Notes: generated by a model not told the origin, from the sequence alone. A stretch of 64,000 nt of DNA from Dechloromonas hankyongensis (GCF_022012295.1 NZ_JAKLTN010000001.1:1488001-1552000), one strand, 5' to 3'. Positions 46,462 through 57,516 are shown, counted from the stretch's first letter. Program-made: numbers and translations.

Positions 46462-49017
46462 ATGAAATCCAAGCTGCTGGCGAAACAGCTTCAGGAAATC
46501 TTTGGTGGCGAAGGCGAGCCGCGGTTTCGCCAGTTGCTCGAGCAGGCTCGGGCGGCCCAACTGGATGGCCTAGCCGATGGTTTTGACAAGCTGCTCGGGG
46601 TTGTCGATTCCTCTTACCGTGCCTACGCCGGGCTCAATCTCAGCGGCTGGTATGCCCGGTTGTCCGGCGATGCGCTGACCGACTGGAATCTTGGTACAGG
46701 CAATATCGACTCCGGGCGGCAGTGGAAGGAAATGCTCGGTTATGCCGAGGGCGATCTTGATAATTCGATCGCCCAATGGCAGCGCATGGTCCATCCCGAG
46801 GACCTCCGGGTCTTGCAGACCCGGATCGATGCGCACCTCAAGAATCAGGAGGGGTTGTTCCAGTCAGAATGCCGCTTCAAGGCGCGCGATGGGCAGTGGC
46901 GCTGGTGCATGCTGCGCGGGGCGGTCGCTGCGCGCGATGCGGACGGCAATCCTGTCCGGGTGTTGATCTTGCAGCGCGACATCAGCGAGATCAAGGCTGC
47001 CGAGGCCGCGCTGATTGGGGCCAAGGAGGCCGCCGAGGCGGCCAACCGGGCGCGTGGCGCCTTCCTGGCCAATATGAGCCACGAAGTCCGAACGCCGATG
47101 AACGGTATTATCGGCATGACCGAACTGGCCCTCGATACCGACCTTGACGCCGAGCAGCGCCATTATCTGAAGACCGTGAAGTCGTCGGCCGAGGCGCTGC
47201 TGACCATCGTGAATGACATTCTCGATTTTTCGAAAATCGAGGCCGGCAAGATGGAGTTCGAGTCGCTGGCTTTTTCACTCCAGGATATCGTCCTCGAGGC
47301 GGTGCGCGTTCTAGCAGTCAGCGCGCACAAAAAGGGCCTCGAACTGATCGCCGATGTCCGGCCGGACGTGCCGCCGCGCGTTGTTGGCGACCCGACACGC
47401 CTGCGTCAGGTGATCATCAACCTGATCGGCAATGCCATCAAATTTACCGACCGAGGCGAGGTGGTCATCCGCGTCGAGGTCGATCAGCGCACCGAGCATT
47501 CGGTATTTCTGCGTTTTTCGATTCGCGACACCGGCATGGGGGTTCCTGCCGACAAGCAGCAGGCCATTTTCGAGGCCTTTTCCCAGGCGGACGTGTCGAC
47601 CACCCGGCGTTTCGGCGGCACGGGCCTCGGCCTGGCGATCTGCGCCCGCTTGGTCCAGTTGATGGATGGCAAGATCTGGCTGGAGAGTGTGCCGGCTCAG
47701 GGCTCTATATTTTCCTTTACCGGGCGTTTCGGCGTCGAAGCGGCGCTCGCCGAGCACTCGGGGGTGGCTCCCTACCAAGGGCGGCGTGCCCTGATCATCG
47801 ATGACAATGCGACCGTCGGACGTTACCTGGTGCATTTGCTCGAGCAGTTGGGTGTGCAGGCATCGCTGTCGGCCGACGGGGCGACGGCTGTGGCCGCCAT
47901 CGAGCGCAGCCGCGGAGTCGACTTTCCCTACGACTACATCGTGCTCGACGCCAATATGGAGGCGCCGGCAGGTTTTGCGCTGGCCGAAGCCTGGAACAAG
48001 TCGGGGCGCAAGGAAAAGTTGATTCTGATGCTGACCACCGAGAACCAGCGGCAGGATCTGGCGCTGGCCAGGGAGTTGGGTGTCTCGGCCCATCTGGTCA
48101 AGCCGGTCGGCGGTGCGGATCTCGCTGATGCGTTGGCCTTGACCGAGGGGGGTGACGAGTTGGTGCTCGACGATTTCGTATTGTCCGACGCCGACTCCAG
48201 TGGTGTGGCTGGTGCCAAGGCTAAGTTGAATGTCTTGTTGGTCGAAGACAGTCCGGTCAATCAGGAGTTGGCCAAGCGCCTGCTCGAACGTCAGTCACAT
48301 CAGGTGACGATTGCCAACAACGGCGCAGAGGCGGTCGATCTGTTCGATAGTGGGCATTTCGACGTGATCCTGATGGACATGCAGATGCCGGTCATGGGCG
48401 GCGAGGAGGCGACGGAGGCCATCCGTTCGCGTGAAATGCGTCGCAGCTGGGTGGTTTCCCACGAATATCGGCCTGTCTATATCATCGCCATGACGGCCAA
48501 TGTCATGGCTTCCGATCGCGAGCGCTGTCTTGATGCCGGCATGGACGACTACGTGGCCAAGCCGCTACGCTCCGAAGAACTTTATGCCGCCCTAGCCCGG
48601 GCTGAAGGGCGGGGCAGGGAGGTGGACTTGCCCGAGTTGGGCGCCCCCCCCGTTGGTGTCTCGACACAGCTTAATCTCGGGGCGGCCTTGGAGGATATCG
48701 GCGAGCCCGAGCTGTTTGCCACCATGGCCGGCATGCTGCTGGGCGAATGGGACGCTCACCTGGCGCGCCTGCGCTCGTCGATCGATGCCACCAGTTCTCA
48801 TGAAACCCGTATGCACGCCCATACCCTGAAGAGCTTGCTGGCCATGTTCCATGCCGAACATGCCCGACGGAGGGCGATGGAAATCGAGCAGGCGACGCTG
48901 GATGTGGAGAATGTCGATTGGCCCGCCTGCCATCGGCTTTACGGGGCTTTGCTCGATGAAATGAATGTCATCAAGCCGACTTTTGCACGTTACGTCGAGA
49001 CACGTGTAATCCCTTGA
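46462..49017 (+). CDS. Soluble hybrid histidine kinase: PAS-HisKA-HATPase-REC-REC-HPt
   Basis: An 851-residue cytoplasmic phosphorelay kinase with no membrane helix. A PAS domain (about 65-180, with WNLGTGNIDSGRQWKEMLGY) is followed by HisKA (NMSHEVRTPMN, His207), HATPase (NAIKFTDRG and GGTGLGLAICARLV), a first receiver (about 440-560, Asp496), a second receiver (about 590-715, Asp639 in LMDMQMPVMGG) and an HPt domain (HAHTLKS, His787). Every phosphotransfer residue is present, so the full relay can occur in one protein. The PAS ligand and the output partner are unknown. The ATG at 46462 lies five bases after dapB. A C8 tract lies in the REC2-HPt linker. Confidence 0.88.
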   Translation: MKSKLLAKQLQEIFGGEGEPRFRQLLEQARAAQLDGLADGFDKLLGVVDSSYRAYAGLNLSGWYARLSGDALTDWNLGTGNIDSGRQWKEMLGYAEGDLDNSIAQWQRMVHPEDLRVLQTRIDAHLKNQEGLFQSECRFKARDGQWRWCMLRGAVAARDADGNPVRVLILQRDISEIKAAEAALIGAKEAAEAANRARGAFLANMSHEVRTPMNGIIGMTELALDTDLDAEQRHYLKTVKSSAEALLTIVNDILDFSKIEAGKMEFESLAFSLQDIVLEAVRVLAVSAHKKGLELIADVRPDVPPRVVGDPTRLRQVIINLIGNAIKFTDRGEVVIRVEVDQRTEHSVFLRFSIRDTGMGVPADKQQAIFEAFSQADVSTTRRFGGTGLGLAICARLVQLMDGKIWLESVPAQGSIFSFTGRFGVEAALAEHSGVAPYQGRRALIIDDNATVGRYLVHLLEQLGVQASLSADGATAVAAIERSRGVDFPYDYIVLDANMEAPAGFALAEAWNKSGRKEKLILMLTTENQRQDLALARELGVSAHLVKPVGGADLADALALTEGGDELVLDDFVLSDADSSGVAGAKAKLNVLLVEDSPVNQELAKRLLERQSHQVTIANNGAEAVDLFDSGHFDVILMDMQMPVMGGEEATEAIRSREMRRSWVVSHEYRPVYIIAMTANVMASDRERCLDAGMDDYVAKPLRSEELYAALARAEGRGREVDLPELGAPPVGVSTQLNLGAALEDIGEPELFATMAGMLLGEWDAHLARLRSSIDATSSHETRMHAHTLKSLLAMFHAEHARRRAMEIEQATLDVENVDWPACHRLYGALLDEMNVIKPTFARYVETRVIP
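48644..48651 (+). repeat. C8 tract in the hybrid kinase gene
   Basis: Eight consecutive C residues encode the Ala-Pro-Pro linker between the second receiver and the HPt domain. A slip would remove only the HPt module. Confidence 0.88.
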
Positions 49018-49019
49018 AT

Positions 49020-49049
49020 TTGCCTGAAAAGGCTCTTTTCGGCTAGAAT
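49020..49049 (+). promoter_or_regulatory. Sigma70-type promoter of carAB with palindromic spacer
   Basis: TTGCCT (49020-49025) and TAGAAT (49044-49049) are 18 bases apart. The spacer holds a perfect palindrome GAAAAG-GCT-CTTTTC (49026-49040), which could be an operator or, in the upstream transcript, a weak stem-loop after the kinase gene. Confidence 0.55.
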
Positions 49050-49067
49050 AGTAAGGTTAAAAAGCAC

Positions 49068-49095
49068 AAGCGGGGAGGCGCAAGCCTTCCCGCTT
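49068..49095 (+). promoter_or_regulatory. Strong 5'-leader hairpin upstream of carA
   Basis: A 12-bp stem with one G-T pair (49068-49079 with 49084-49095) closes a GCAA tetraloop of the GNRA class. There is no T-run, so it is not a standard terminator. It would sit near the 5' end of the carAB mRNA, about 25 bases before the ribosome site. Confidence 0.6.
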
Positions 49096-49129
49096 GGCAC
49101 ATGATAAGCAGAAATTTTGGAGAGCCGAC

Positions 49130-50287
49130 GTGTCACTGCTGCCCTCATTCATACCCGCCATTCTCGCCCTCGCCGACGGAACGGTTTTCAAGGGCCAATC
49201 CATCGGCGCTGATGGCGTAACCAGTGGCGAAGTGGTGTTCAACACCGCCATGTCCGGCTATCAGGAAATCCTTACCGATCCGTCCTATTGCCGTCAGATC
49301 GTCACCCTGACCTACCCGCATATCGGCAACACCGGTTGCAATGCGGAGGATTTTGAATCCAATGCCAACTACGCTGCCGGCCTGGTCATCCGCGACCTGC
49401 CCTTGGTCGCGTCCAATTGGCGTACCCAGGATGATCTATCGTCCTACCTGAAAAAACACGGTATCGTCGCTATTGCCGGCATCGATACACGCAAGCTGAC
49501 TCGCATCCTTCGCGAGAAGGGCGCCCAGGCTGGTTGCATTCTGGCCGGTGAGGTTGACGAGTCCAAGGCGCTGGCCATGGCGCGCGCCTTCCCGGGCTTG
49601 GCCGGCATGGATCTGGCCAAGGTGGTTTCGGCCAAAGAAAGCTATCCGTGGACCGAAGCCGAATGGACGCTGAAGGGCTACCGGGCTGCCGCTGAACCAC
49701 GCTTCCATGTCGTCGCCTACGACTTCGGCGTCAAGCGCAACATCCTGCGCATGCTGGCCGAGCGTGGTTGCCGCCTGACCGTGGTGCCGGCCCAGACGCC
49801 GGCCGCCGACGTGCTGGCCATGAAGCCGGACGGCGTCTTCCTGTCCAACGGCCCCGGCGATCCGGAGCCGTGCGATTACGCGATTGCCGCCATCCGTGAA
49901 TTCCTCGACCGTGGCATCCCGACCTTCGGCATCTGCCTCGGCCATCAATTGCTGGCTCTGGCCTCCGGCGCCAAGACGGCGAAAATGAAATTCGGCCACC
50001 ACGGCGCCAACCACCCGGTCAAGGATCTGGATAGCGGTCAAGTGCTGATCACCAGCCAGAACCATGGCTTTGCTGCCGATATCGATTCGCTGCCGGCTAA
50101 CCTGCGGGTTACCCACGTTTCGCTGTTCGACGGTTCCCTGCAAGGCATCGCCCGCACCGACGTGCCGGCCTTCTCCTTCCAGGGCCATCCGGAAGCCAGC
50201 CCGGGGCCGCACGACGTGGCCTACCTGTTTGACCGCTTCCTCGATGCCATGAGCCGTGGCGTTGCCGCGCTGCAGCCGGCGCAATAA
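49130..50287 (+). CDS. carA: Carbamoyl-phosphate synthase, glutaminase subunit
   Basis: A 385-residue subunit that releases ammonia from glutamine for CarB, in arginine and pyrimidine synthesis. The N-terminal domain ([20 protein letters not shown]) is followed by a class I amidotransferase with nucleophile Cys269 (FGICLGHQ) and [11 protein letters not shown]. Open frame extends to TTG 49094, but GGAG at 49119-49122 supports GTG 49130, and with that start the catalytic cysteine has the same number as in E. coli. carB follows after 15 bases. Confidence 0.97.
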   Translation: MSLLPSFIPAILALADGTVFKGQSIGADGVTSGEVVFNTAMSGYQEILTDPSYCRQIVTLTYPHIGNTGCNAEDFESNANYAAGLVIRDLPLVASNWRTQDDLSSYLKKHGIVAIAGIDTRKLTRILREKGAQAGCILAGEVDESKALAMARAFPGLAGMDLAKVVSAKESYPWTEAEWTLKGYRAAAEPRFHVVAYDFGVKRNILRMLAERGCRLTVVPAQTPAADVLAMKPDGVFLSNGPGDPEPCDYAIAAIREFLDRGIPTFGICLGHQLLALASGAKTAKMKFGHHGANHPVKDLDSGQVLITSQNHGFAADIDSLPANLRVTHVSLFDGSLQGIARTDVPAFSFQGHPEASPGPHDVAYLFDRFLDAMSRGVAALQPAQ

Positions 50288-50302
50288 GGCGAGAGTAAAG
50301 AA

Positions 50303-53300
50303 ATGCCGAAACGTACAGACATAAAGAGTGTTTTGATTATTGGCGCCGGCCCGATCATCATCGGTCAGGCCTGCGAATTCGACTACTCCGGGGCACAGGC
50401 CTGCAAGGCCCTGCGCGAAGAGGGTTACAAGGTCATCCTGGTCAACTCCAATCCGGCGACCATCATGACCGACCCGGAGATGGCCGACGTCACCTACATC
50501 GAGCCGATTACTTGGCAGGTGGTTGCCAAGATCATCGAGAAGGAACGTCCGGATGCGCTGCTGCCGACCATGGGCGGCCAGACCGCCCTGAACTGCGCGC
50601 TCGACCTCGACCGCGAAGGCGTGCTCGCCAAGTTCAACGTCGAACTGATCGGCGCCTCCAAGGAAGCGATCGACAAGGCCGAGGACCGCCAGAAGTTCAA
50701 GGATGCGATGACCAAGATCGGTCTCGGTTCCGCCAAGTCGGCCACCGCCCACAGCATGGAAGAGGCCTATCAGGTGCAGGCCGCTATCGGCTTCCCGACC
50801 ATTATCCGTCCGTCCTTTACGCTGGGCGGCACCGGCGGCGGCATCGCCTACAACATGGAAGAGTTCGAGACCATCTGCAAGCGTGGTCTCGAGGCTTCGC
50901 CGACCAATGAGTTGCTGATCGAAGAATCGCTGCTCGGCTGGAAGGAATACGAGATGGAAGTGGTCCGCGACAAGGCGGACAACTGCATCATTATCTGCTC
51001 GATCGAAAACCTCGATCCGATGGGCGTCCATACCGGCGACTCGATCACCGTCGCCCCGGCTCAGACGCTGACTGACAAGGAATACCAGATCCTGCGCAAC
51101 GCCTCGATCGCCGTGCTGCGCGAAATCGGTGTCGATACCGGTGGTTCCAACGTGCAGTTCTCGATCAACCCGAAGGACGGTCGGATGATCGTCATCGAAA
51201 TGAACCCGCGCGTGTCGCGTTCGTCGGCCCTGGCCTCCAAGGCCACCGGCTTCCCGATCGCCAAGATCGCCGCCAAGCTGTCGGTCGGCTACACGCTCGA
51301 CGAACTGTCCAACGACATCACCGGCGGCAAGACTCCGGCCTCGTTCGAGCCGTCGATCGACTACATCGTCACCAAGGTGCCGCGTTTCGCCTTCGAGAAA
51401 TTCCCGCAGGCCGATTCGACGCTGACCACGCAAATGAAGTCGGTCGGCGAAGTGATGGCCATCGGCCGCACCTTCCAGGAATCGCTGCAGAAAGCCCTGC
51501 GCGGCTTGGAGGTCGGCGTCGACGGCTTCAACCTGAAGTCGGTCGATCCGGAAACCATCGACGAGCAGCTGGCCCGTCCGTCGCCGGACCGCCTGTGGTA
51601 CGTCGCCGATGCCTTCGGCGTCGGCATGACCGTCGAGAAGGTCTTCGAACTGACCAAGATCGATCCGTGGTTCTTGGTCCAGATCAAGGAAATCGTCGAC
51701 CTCGAGCTGCAGATCGAAAAGCGCGAACTGGCCTCGCTGAGCGCCGAAGAACTGCGCTATCTGAAGCGCAAAGGCTTCGCTGATCGTCGTCTGGCCCACC
51801 TGACCAAGACGAGCGAAGCCGCTGTCCGCGAGCGTCGCCACGAACTGAAGGTGCGTCCGGTCTACAAGCGCGTCGACACCTGTGCTGCCGAATTCGCCAC
51901 TGGTACCGCCTACATGTACTCGACCTACGAGGACGAGTGCGAGGCCCAGCCGACCGACAAGAAGAAGATCATGGTGCTGGGCGGCGGTCCGAACCGCATC
52001 GGCCAGGGTATCGAGTTCGACTACTGCTGCGTGCATGCCGCCATGGCCATGCGTGAAGACGGTTACGAAACCATCATGGTCAACTGCAACCCGGAAACCG
52101 TATCCACCGACTACGATACGTCGGATCGTCTGTACTTCGAGCCGCTGACCCTGGAAGACGTTCTGGAAATCTGCGCCATCGAGAAGCCGGTCGGCGTCAT
52201 CGTCCAGTACGGCGGCCAGACCCCCCTCAAGCTCGCGCTGGCGCTGGAAGCCAACGGCGTGCCGATCATCGGCACGACGCCGGAATCGATCGACATCGCC
52301 GAAGACCGCGAACGTTTCCAGAAGCTGTTGCACGATCTCGGGCTGAAGCAGCCGCCCAACCGTACTGCCCGTACCGAGGAAGATGCCCTGCGTCTGGCGC
52401 AGGAAATCGGCTATCCGCTGGTCGTCCGTCCGTCCTATGTGCTGGGCGGCCGGGCCATGGAAATCGTTCATGAGCAGAAGGACCTCGAGCGCTACATGCG
52501 CGAAGCGGTCAAGGTTTCCAACGATTCGCCGGTGTTGCTCGACCGCTTCCTGAACGATGCCGTCGAGTGCGACGTCGATGCCCTGTCCGATGGCGAAGAA
52601 GTGATCATCGGCGGCGTCATGGAACACATCGAACAGGCCGGCGTACACTCCGGCGACTCGGCCTGCTCGCTGCCGCCGTACTCGCTGTCCGCTGCCGTGC
52701 AGGACGAACTGCGCCGCCAGACCAAGCTGATGGCCAAGGCCCTGAACGTTTGTGGCCTGATGAACGTCCAGTTCGCCATCAAGGAAAACGACGTCTACGT
52801 GCTGGAAGTCAATCCGCGCGCCTCGCGGACCGTGCCGTATGTCTCGAAGGCGACCGGCCTGCAACTGGCCAAGATCGCTGCCCGCTGTATGGCGGGGCGT
52901 AGCCTGAAGGATCAGGGCGTCACGAAGGAAGTCATTCCGCCGTATTTCTCGGTCAAGGAAGCGGTCTTCCCCTTCGTCAAGTTCCCGGGCGTCGATACCA
53001 TTCTGGGTCCGGAAATGAAGTCCACTGGCGAAGTCATGGGCGTCGGCAATACCTTCGCCGAAGCCTTCGTCAAGTCGCAGCTGGCCGCTGGTGTCAAATT
53101 GCCGGTCTCGGGCAAGGTCTTCCTGTCGGTCAAGGACAGCGACAAGGCCAAGGCCATCGAGATCGCACGCCATCTGCACGACGCCGGCTTCCAGTTGGCG
53201 GCGACGCGCGGCACGGCACACGCCATCGAGGCGGCCGGTTTGCCGGTGCAGCAGGTGAACAAGGTGACCGAAGGTCGGCCGCATGTTGTCGATATGATCA

Positions 53301-53509
53301 AGAACGACGAAATCGCCCTGATCATCAACACCGTGGAAGAAAAACGCGGGGCGATCAACGATTCGCGTTCGATCCGTACTTCCGGCCTGCAGGCCCGGGT
53401 GACCATGTACACGACGATCTGGGGTGCGGAAGCCGCGGCCGAAGGCATCCGCCATCTGGGTGAGCTTGTGGTCTATCCAATCCAGACGCTGCATTCGCAG
53501 CTTCACTAA
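50303..53509 (+). CDS. carB: Carbamoyl-phosphate synthase, large subunit
   Basis: A 1068-residue enzyme making carbamoyl phosphate from bicarbonate, ammonia and two ATP. Two homologous ATP-grasp halves are visible, each starting with a similar motif ([20 protein letters not shown] and [20 protein letters not shown]) and containing an [16 protein letters not shown] loop. The C-terminal MGS-like allosteric domain (about 935-1068) ends the protein. Length matches the family. A terminator follows. Confidence 0.98.
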   Translation: MPKRTDIKSVLIIGAGPIIIGQACEFDYSGAQACKALREEGYKVILVNSNPATIMTDPEMADVTYIEPITWQVVAKIIEKERPDALLPTMGGQTALNCALDLDREGVLAKFNVELIGASKEAIDKAEDRQKFKDAMTKIGLGSAKSATAHSMEEAYQVQAAIGFPTIIRPSFTLGGTGGGIAYNMEEFETICKRGLEASPTNELLIEESLLGWKEYEMEVVRDKADNCIIICSIENLDPMGVHTGDSITVAPAQTLTDKEYQILRNASIAVLREIGVDTGGSNVQFSINPKDGRMIVIEMNPRVSRSSALASKATGFPIAKIAAKLSVGYTLDELSNDITGGKTPASFEPSIDYIVTKVPRFAFEKFPQADSTLTTQMKSVGEVMAIGRTFQESLQKALRGLEVGVDGFNLKSVDPETIDEQLARPSPDRLWYVADAFGVGMTVEKVFELTKIDPWFLVQIKEIVDLELQIEKRELASLSAEELRYLKRKGFADRRLAHLTKTSEAAVRERRHELKVRPVYKRVDTCAAEFATGTAYMYSTYEDECEAQPTDKKKIMVLGGGPNRIGQGIEFDYCCVHAAMAMREDGYETIMVNCNPETVSTDYDTSDRLYFEPLTLEDVLEICAIEKPVGVIVQYGGQTPLKLALALEANGVPIIGTTPESIDIAEDRERFQKLLHDLGLKQPPNRTARTEEDALRLAQEIGYPLVVRPSYVLGGRAMEIVHEQKDLERYMREAVKVSNDSPVLLDRFLNDAVECDVDALSDGEEVIIGGVMEHIEQAGVHSGDSACSLPPYSLSAAVQDELRRQTKLMAKALNVCGLMNVQFAIKENDVYVLEVNPRASRTVPYVSKATGLQLAKIAARCMAGRSLKDQGVTKEVIPPYFSVKEAVFPFVKFPGVDTILGPEMKSTGEVMGVGNTFAEAFVKSQLAAGVKLPVSGKVFLSVKDSDKAKAIEIARHLHDAGFQLAATRGTAHAIEAAGLPVQQVNKVTEGRPHVVDMIKNDEIALIINTVEEKRGAINDSRSIRTSGLQARVTMYTTIWGAEAAAEGIRHLGELVVYPIQTLHSQLH

Positions 53510-53519
53510 AACCAACCGG

Positions 53520-53558
53520 AACCGCCGGGTAGCCCCTTTTTCGGGCGCCGGCGGTTTT
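53520..53558 (+). terminator. Intrinsic terminator after carB
   Basis: A perfect 9-bp stem AACCGCCGG/CCGGCGGTT (53520-53528 with 53548-53556) is followed by TTTTGCTTTT. It separates carAB from greA, which starts only 20 bases later. Confidence 0.78.
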
Positions 53559-53577
53559 GCTTTTGCTGGAAAAAACA

Positions 53578-54054
53578 ATGAGCAAAGTACCGCTGACCGT
53601 GACTGGTGCAGAAAAACTGCGTGAAGAACTGCACCGCCTGAAAACCATCGAACGCCCGAACGTCGTGGCGGCGATTGCCGAAGCGCGTTCGCATGGCGAC
53701 CTGTCGGAAAATGCCGAATACGATGCTGCCAAGGAGCGTCAGGGCTTCATCGAAGGGCGCATTCAGGAAGTCGAAGGCAAGCTGTCGAACGCCCAGATCA
53801 TCGATCCGAAAATGCTCGATGCCGACGGCCGCTGCGTATTCGGTGCAACCGTCGAGATGGAAGACCAGGATAGCGGCGACAGCGTCACCTACCAGATCGT
53901 CGGTGAAGACGAGGCCGATATCAAGAACGGCAAAATTTCCGTCAATTCGCCGGTGGCCCGAGCGCTGATCGGCAAGTACGCCGGCGATATCGCCCAGGTT
54001 CAGGCCCCGGGCGGCATGCGCGAATACGAACTGATCGACGTCCGCTACGAATAA
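53578..54054 (+). CDS. greA: Transcription elongation factor GreA
   Basis: A 158-residue factor that rescues backtracked RNA polymerase by transcript cleavage. The N-terminal coiled coil carries the conserved tip acidic residues ([17 protein letters not shown]), and the C-terminal domain the [13 protein letters not shown] and [10 protein letters not shown] motifs. The frame extends 7 codons upstream, but ATG 53578 ([14 protein letters not shown]) is the family start. carAB-greA order is common in betaproteobacteria. Confidence 0.97.
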   Translation: MSKVPLTVTGAEKLREELHRLKTIERPNVVAAIAEARSHGDLSENAEYDAAKERQGFIEGRIQEVEGKLSNAQIIDPKMLDADGRCVFGATVEMEDQDSGDSVTYQIVGEDEADIKNGKISVNSPVARALIGKYAGDIAQVQAPGGMREYELIDVRYE

Positions 54055-54060
54055 GCAGCG

Positions 54061-54522
54061 ATGCGCCGCCTTGCCGAAGCACTGTACCTGATTGCCATTG
54101 CGCTGTGGGTCGGCGGCTTGTGGGCCATCGGCTACCTCGCGGCGCCCGTTCTTTTTTCCAGTCTGGGCGACCGGCAATTGGCCGGCATGGTGGCCGGCAA
54201 GCTGTTTGCCCTGGTGGGCTGGATAGGCCTCGGCTGCGCGGCCTACCTGATTGTTTTTGCAGTGACCCGTTCAGGCGCCGGGTTTTTTAGGAGCGCGATC
54301 TTCTGGCTGGTTTTGCTGATGGGTTTGCTGACTGCGGCCAGCCAGTTTGGCATCCAGCCGCTGATGGCGCAGCTGAAGGCCGATGCCCTGCCGCGGGAAG
54401 TGATGGAAAGCGTGCTGCGCGACCGTTTTGCCGCGTGGCACGGCATATCCAGCATTCTCTACCTGGTGCAGAGTCTGCTGGGCCTGTGGCTGGTGGTGTG
54501 GAGCGGGCGCGGACTGAAGTAA
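54061..54522 (+). CDS. DUF4149 membrane protein
   Basis: A 153-residue inner-membrane protein with four predicted helices (about 5-28, 45-68, 78-95 and 125-148) and the AALYL/ALWVGGLWAIGYLAAPVLF-type start seen in the DUF4149 (TMEM205-like) family. Function is unknown. It follows greA after 6 bases and ends exactly where the convergent yhbY begins, with no spacer. Confidence 0.75.
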   Translation: MRRLAEALYLIAIALWVGGLWAIGYLAAPVLFSSLGDRQLAGMVAGKLFALVGWIGLGCAAYLIVFAVTRSGAGFFRSAIFWLVLLMGLLTAASQFGIQPLMAQLKADALPREVMESVLRDRFAAWHGISSILYLVQSLLGLWLVVWSGRGLK

Positions 54523-54876
54523 TCAGCCCTGGTGGCTGCGCTTGGTACGGCGGGGGGCAGAAGTGCGGGCAGGGGCGTTCTTCTTGGCTTCGGCGGCAGC
54601 TTTTTCCGGGCAGTGGCGATAGACGACCAGCAGCTTGCCGATGTGTTGGACCGGCGCTGCCTCAAGTTGGGCGCAGATCTGTTCGTAATACGCGATACGG
54701 TCTTCACGGCTGTCGCCATAGACACGGATCTTGATCAGTTCGTGCGCCTTCAGGCAGTTGTCGATTTCCTTGAGGACGCCTTCGGTGAGGCCGTTCTCGG
54801 CGATCGAGACGACTGGATTCAGGTTGTGTGCCTGGGCGCGCAGTTCGCGGCGCTGGGCAGACGATAATTGCAGCAT
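54523..54876 (-). CDS. yhbY: CRM-domain RNA-binding protein YhbY
   Basis: A 117-residue protein of the YhbY/CRM family, associated with ribosome assembly. The core ([20 protein letters not shown] and [21 protein letters not shown]) matches the family, and a basic tail ([11 protein letters not shown]) follows. ATG 54876 is preferred over an upstream start. It is divergent from rlmE across 32 bases, so the two ribosome-biogenesis genes probably share a short promoter region. Confidence 0.92.
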   Translation of the reverse strand: MLQLSSAQRRELRAQAHNLNPVVSIAENGLTEGVLKEIDNCLKAHELIKIRVYGDSREDRIAYYEQICAQLEAAPVQHIGKLLVVYRHCPEKAAAEAKKNAPARTSAPRRTKRSHQG

Positions 54877-54908
54877 GGAATAACCTTTCAAAAACGGCAT
54901 TTTACCGA

Positions 54909-55526
54909 ATGAAGAGAACCAGAACCAGCAAAGCTTGGATGCGCGAGCACATCAATGACCCCTACGTCCAATTGGCCAAGAAAGAGGGTTGGCGTTCGCG
55001 GGCCGCCTTCAAGTTGATGGAGATCGACGACAAGGATCTGCTGCTTAAGCGCGGCGAGGTCGTGGTCGACCTTGGGGCAACGCCCGGCGGATGGTCGCAG
55101 GTGGCAGTCAAGCGCGTCGGCGACCAAGGACTGGTGTTTGCACTTGATCTGCTCGAAATGGAGCCAATTCATGGCGTTCATTTCATCCAGGGCGATTTCC
55201 GCGAAGAAGAGGTGCTCCAGCAGCTGGAAGAAAAGCTCGGCGACCGTCGGGTGGGGCTTGTAATGTCGGACATGGCCCCCAATATGTCTGGTGTACCCTT
55301 GGTCGATCAGGCGCGTGTCATGCACTTGGCCGAACTGGGGCTGGAGTTTTGCCGGGCCCATTTGAAACCGGATGGCGCTTTTCTGGTCAAAGTTTTCCAA
55401 GGGTCCGATTATGAGACTTTTCTGCGCTCGATGCGGGAAACGTTCAAGACTGTCGCAGTGCGGAAACCGGATGCTTCGCGCGATCGTAGCCCTGAGCTTT
55501 ATTTGCTGGGCCGAGCATTACGCTGA
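54909..55526 (+). CDS. rlmE: 23S rRNA (U2552) 2'-O-methyltransferase
   Basis: A 205-residue FtsJ/RrmJ methyltransferase modifying U2552 of 23S rRNA at late 50S assembly. The SAM site is [13 protein letters not shown]. The catalytic tetrad K-D-K-E is seen as Lys35, Asp121, Lys161 and Glu196; each is offset by exactly 3 from the E. coli numbering, supporting the start at 54909. It is followed by ftsH, the classic ftsJ-ftsH heat-shock pair. Confidence 0.96.
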   Translation: MKRTRTSKAWMREHINDPYVQLAKKEGWRSRAAFKLMEIDDKDLLLKRGEVVVDLGATPGGWSQVAVKRVGDQGLVFALDLLEMEPIHGVHFIQGDFREEEVLQQLEEKLGDRRVGLVMSDMAPNMSGVPLVDQARVMHLAELGLEFCRAHLKPDGAFLVKVFQGSDYETFLRSMRETFKTVAVRKPDASRDRSPELYLLGRALR

Positions 55527-55580
55527 GAGTTTGTTTAGAATGGCATTTTTATCGCTCGACGCTGTAGAAGGAGAGCAAGC

Positions 55581-57461
55581 TTGAACAACATGTTCAAAAA
55601 CCTCGCAATCTGGCTGGTCATCGGCTTGGTGCTGATGACGGTATTCAATCAGTTCAACAACCGTCAGGTTGCGACCGGTGCAGTCGAATACTCGCAGTTC
55701 ATCGAAGAAGTGAAGGCCGGCCGCATTTCCAAGGTAGTCATGGAAGGCCGCACACTGAAGGCAACGACGACCGAGGGCAAGCGCATTACCTCCTACGCGC
55801 CGCCCGATCTGTGGCTGGTTTCCGACCTCCTGAAGAATGGTGTCAAGATCGAGGCGCGGCCGGAAGAGGAGCCGTCCTTCCTGATGAACATCTTCGTCAG
55901 CTGGTTCCCGATGCTGCTGTTGATCGGCGTCTGGGTTTTCTTCATGCGCCAGATGCAGGGTGGCGGCAAGGGCGGTGCCTTCTCGTTCGGCAAGTCCAAA
56001 GCGCGCATGACAGACGAAGCCCAGAACACGATTACCTTCGTTGATGTCGCCGGTTGCGACGAGGCCAAGGAAGAAGTCCAGGAAATCGTCGACTTCCTGC
56101 GCGATCCCTCCAAATTCCAGAAACTCGGCGGTCGCATTCCCAAGGGTGTGCTGATGGTCGGCAATCCGGGTACCGGCAAGACGCTGCTCGCCAAGGCCAT
56201 CGCTGGCGAGGCCAAAGTGCCGTTCTTCAGTATTTCCGGCTCGGACTTCGTGGAAATGTTCGTCGGTGTTGGTGCCGCCCGCGTTCGCGACATGTTCGAG
56301 AATGCCAAGAAGCACGCCCCGTGCATCATCTTCATCGACGAAATTGATGCCGTTGGCCGCCATCGCGGTGCCGGCCTCGGTGGTGGCAATGACGAGCGCG
56401 AGCAGACCCTGAACCAGCTGCTGGTCGAGATGGACGGCTTCGAAGGCCACACCGGGATCATCGTCATCGCCGCGACCAACCGTCCGGACATCCTTGATCC
56501 GGCGCTGTTGCGCCCGGGCCGTTTCGACCGCCAGGTTGTCGTGCCGCTGCCGGATATCCGCGGCCGCGAGGAAATCCTCAAGGTGCATATGCGCAAGGTG
56601 CCGATTGCCGGCGACGTCAAGGCTGACGTCATTGCGCGCGGCACGCCGGGCTTCTCCGGTGCCGACCTGGCCAACCTGGTCAATGAGGCGGCGCTGTTCG
56701 CCGCCCGCCGCAACAAGCGTCTGGTCGATATGGACGACTTCGAGATGGCCAAGGACAAGATCATGATGGGCGCCGAGCGCCGCAGCATGGTCATGACCGA
56801 AGACGAAAAGATGAACACCGCTTACCACGAGTCCGGCCATGCCGTGGTAGCCAAGCTGGTGCCGAAATCCGACCCGGTGCACAAGGTCACGATCATTCCG
56901 CGCGGCCGCGCCTTGGGCCTGACTATGCAGTTGCCCGAGCAAGATCGCTACGCCTATGACCGTGAATATCTGATGAGCCGCATCGCCGTGCTGTTTGGCG
57001 GCCGTATCGCCGAAGAACTGTTCATGAACCAGATGACGACCGGTGCTTCGAACGACTTCGAACGGGCAACCGCGATGGCCCGTGACATGGTGACGCGCTA
57101 CGGGATGTCCGACTTGGGCGTCATGGTCTATGGGGAAAACGACGGCGAGGTCTTCCTCGGCCGTTCGGTGACCCAGCACAAGAACGTCTCGGAAGCGACC
57201 ATGCAGAAGGTCGACGCCGAAATCCGCCGTATCATCGACCAGCAGTACGCCTTGGCGCGCCAGTTGCTGGAAGATAATCGCGACAAGGTCGAGGCGATGA
57301 CCAAGGCGCTTCTGGAATGGGAAACCATCGACGCCGAGCAGATCGACGACATCATGGGCGGCAAACCGCCGCGTCCACCGAAGCCGTCGCAAAGCTCGTC
57401 GCGCCCTGCCGCTTCGAACGATACGCCGGGTGCGGAACCGAGCGCCGCGGCGCCGGCCTGA
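55581..57461 (+). CDS. ftsH: ATP-dependent membrane zinc protease FtsH
   Basis: A 626-residue inner-membrane AAA protease degrading LpxC, sigma32 and misfolded membrane proteins in E. coli. Two membrane helices (about 7-25 and 100-120) flank a periplasmic domain. Walker A is GNPGTGKT (194-201), Walker [12 protein letters not shown], the second region of homology [19 protein letters not shown], and the zinc site HESGH (416-420). AAGGAG at 55568-55573 is 7 bases before TTG 55581, so TTG, not ATG 55590, is the likely start. Confidence 0.98.
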   Translation: MNNMFKNLAIWLVIGLVLMTVFNQFNNRQVATGAVEYSQFIEEVKAGRISKVVMEGRTLKATTTEGKRITSYAPPDLWLVSDLLKNGVKIEARPEEEPSFLMNIFVSWFPMLLLIGVWVFFMRQMQGGGKGGAFSFGKSKARMTDEAQNTITFVDVAGCDEAKEEVQEIVDFLRDPSKFQKLGGRIPKGVLMVGNPGTGKTLLAKAIAGEAKVPFFSISGSDFVEMFVGVGAARVRDMFENAKKHAPCIIFIDEIDAVGRHRGAGLGGGNDEREQTLNQLLVEMDGFEGHTGIIVIAATNRPDILDPALLRPGRFDRQVVVPLPDIRGREEILKVHMRKVPIAGDVKADVIARGTPGFSGADLANLVNEAALFAARRNKRLVDMDDFEMAKDKIMMGAERRSMVMTEDEKMNTAYHESGHAVVAKLVPKSDPVHKVTIIPRGRALGLTMQLPEQDRYAYDREYLMSRIAVLFGGRIAEELFMNQMTTGASNDFERATAMARDMVTRYGMSDLGVMVYGENDGEVFLGRSVTQHKNVSEATMQKVDAEIRRIIDQQYALARQLLEDNRDKVEAMTKALLEWETIDAEQIDDIMGGKPPRPPKPSQSSSRPAASNDTPGAEPSAAAPA

Positions 57462-57480
57462 GCCCCACTGCCATCAATCC

Positions 57481-57507
57481 GGCCGGGATCATCTCCCGGC
57501 CTTTTTT
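57481..57507 (+). terminator. Intrinsic terminator after ftsH
   Basis: A perfect 8-bp stem GGCCGGGA/TCCCGGCC with a TCATC loop is followed by six T residues. It lies in the 55-base gap before folP. Confidence 0.88.
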
Positions 57508-57516
57508 GTTTTTGCC

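Noticed and set aside
49436..53578. 1380-codon open frame on the minus strand opposite carA and carB
   Set aside because: It lies fully antisense to two certain genes, and its low-complexity Asp/Gly/Leu/Arg/His-rich translation is typical of shadow frames in GC-rich DNA. No domain is recognisable.
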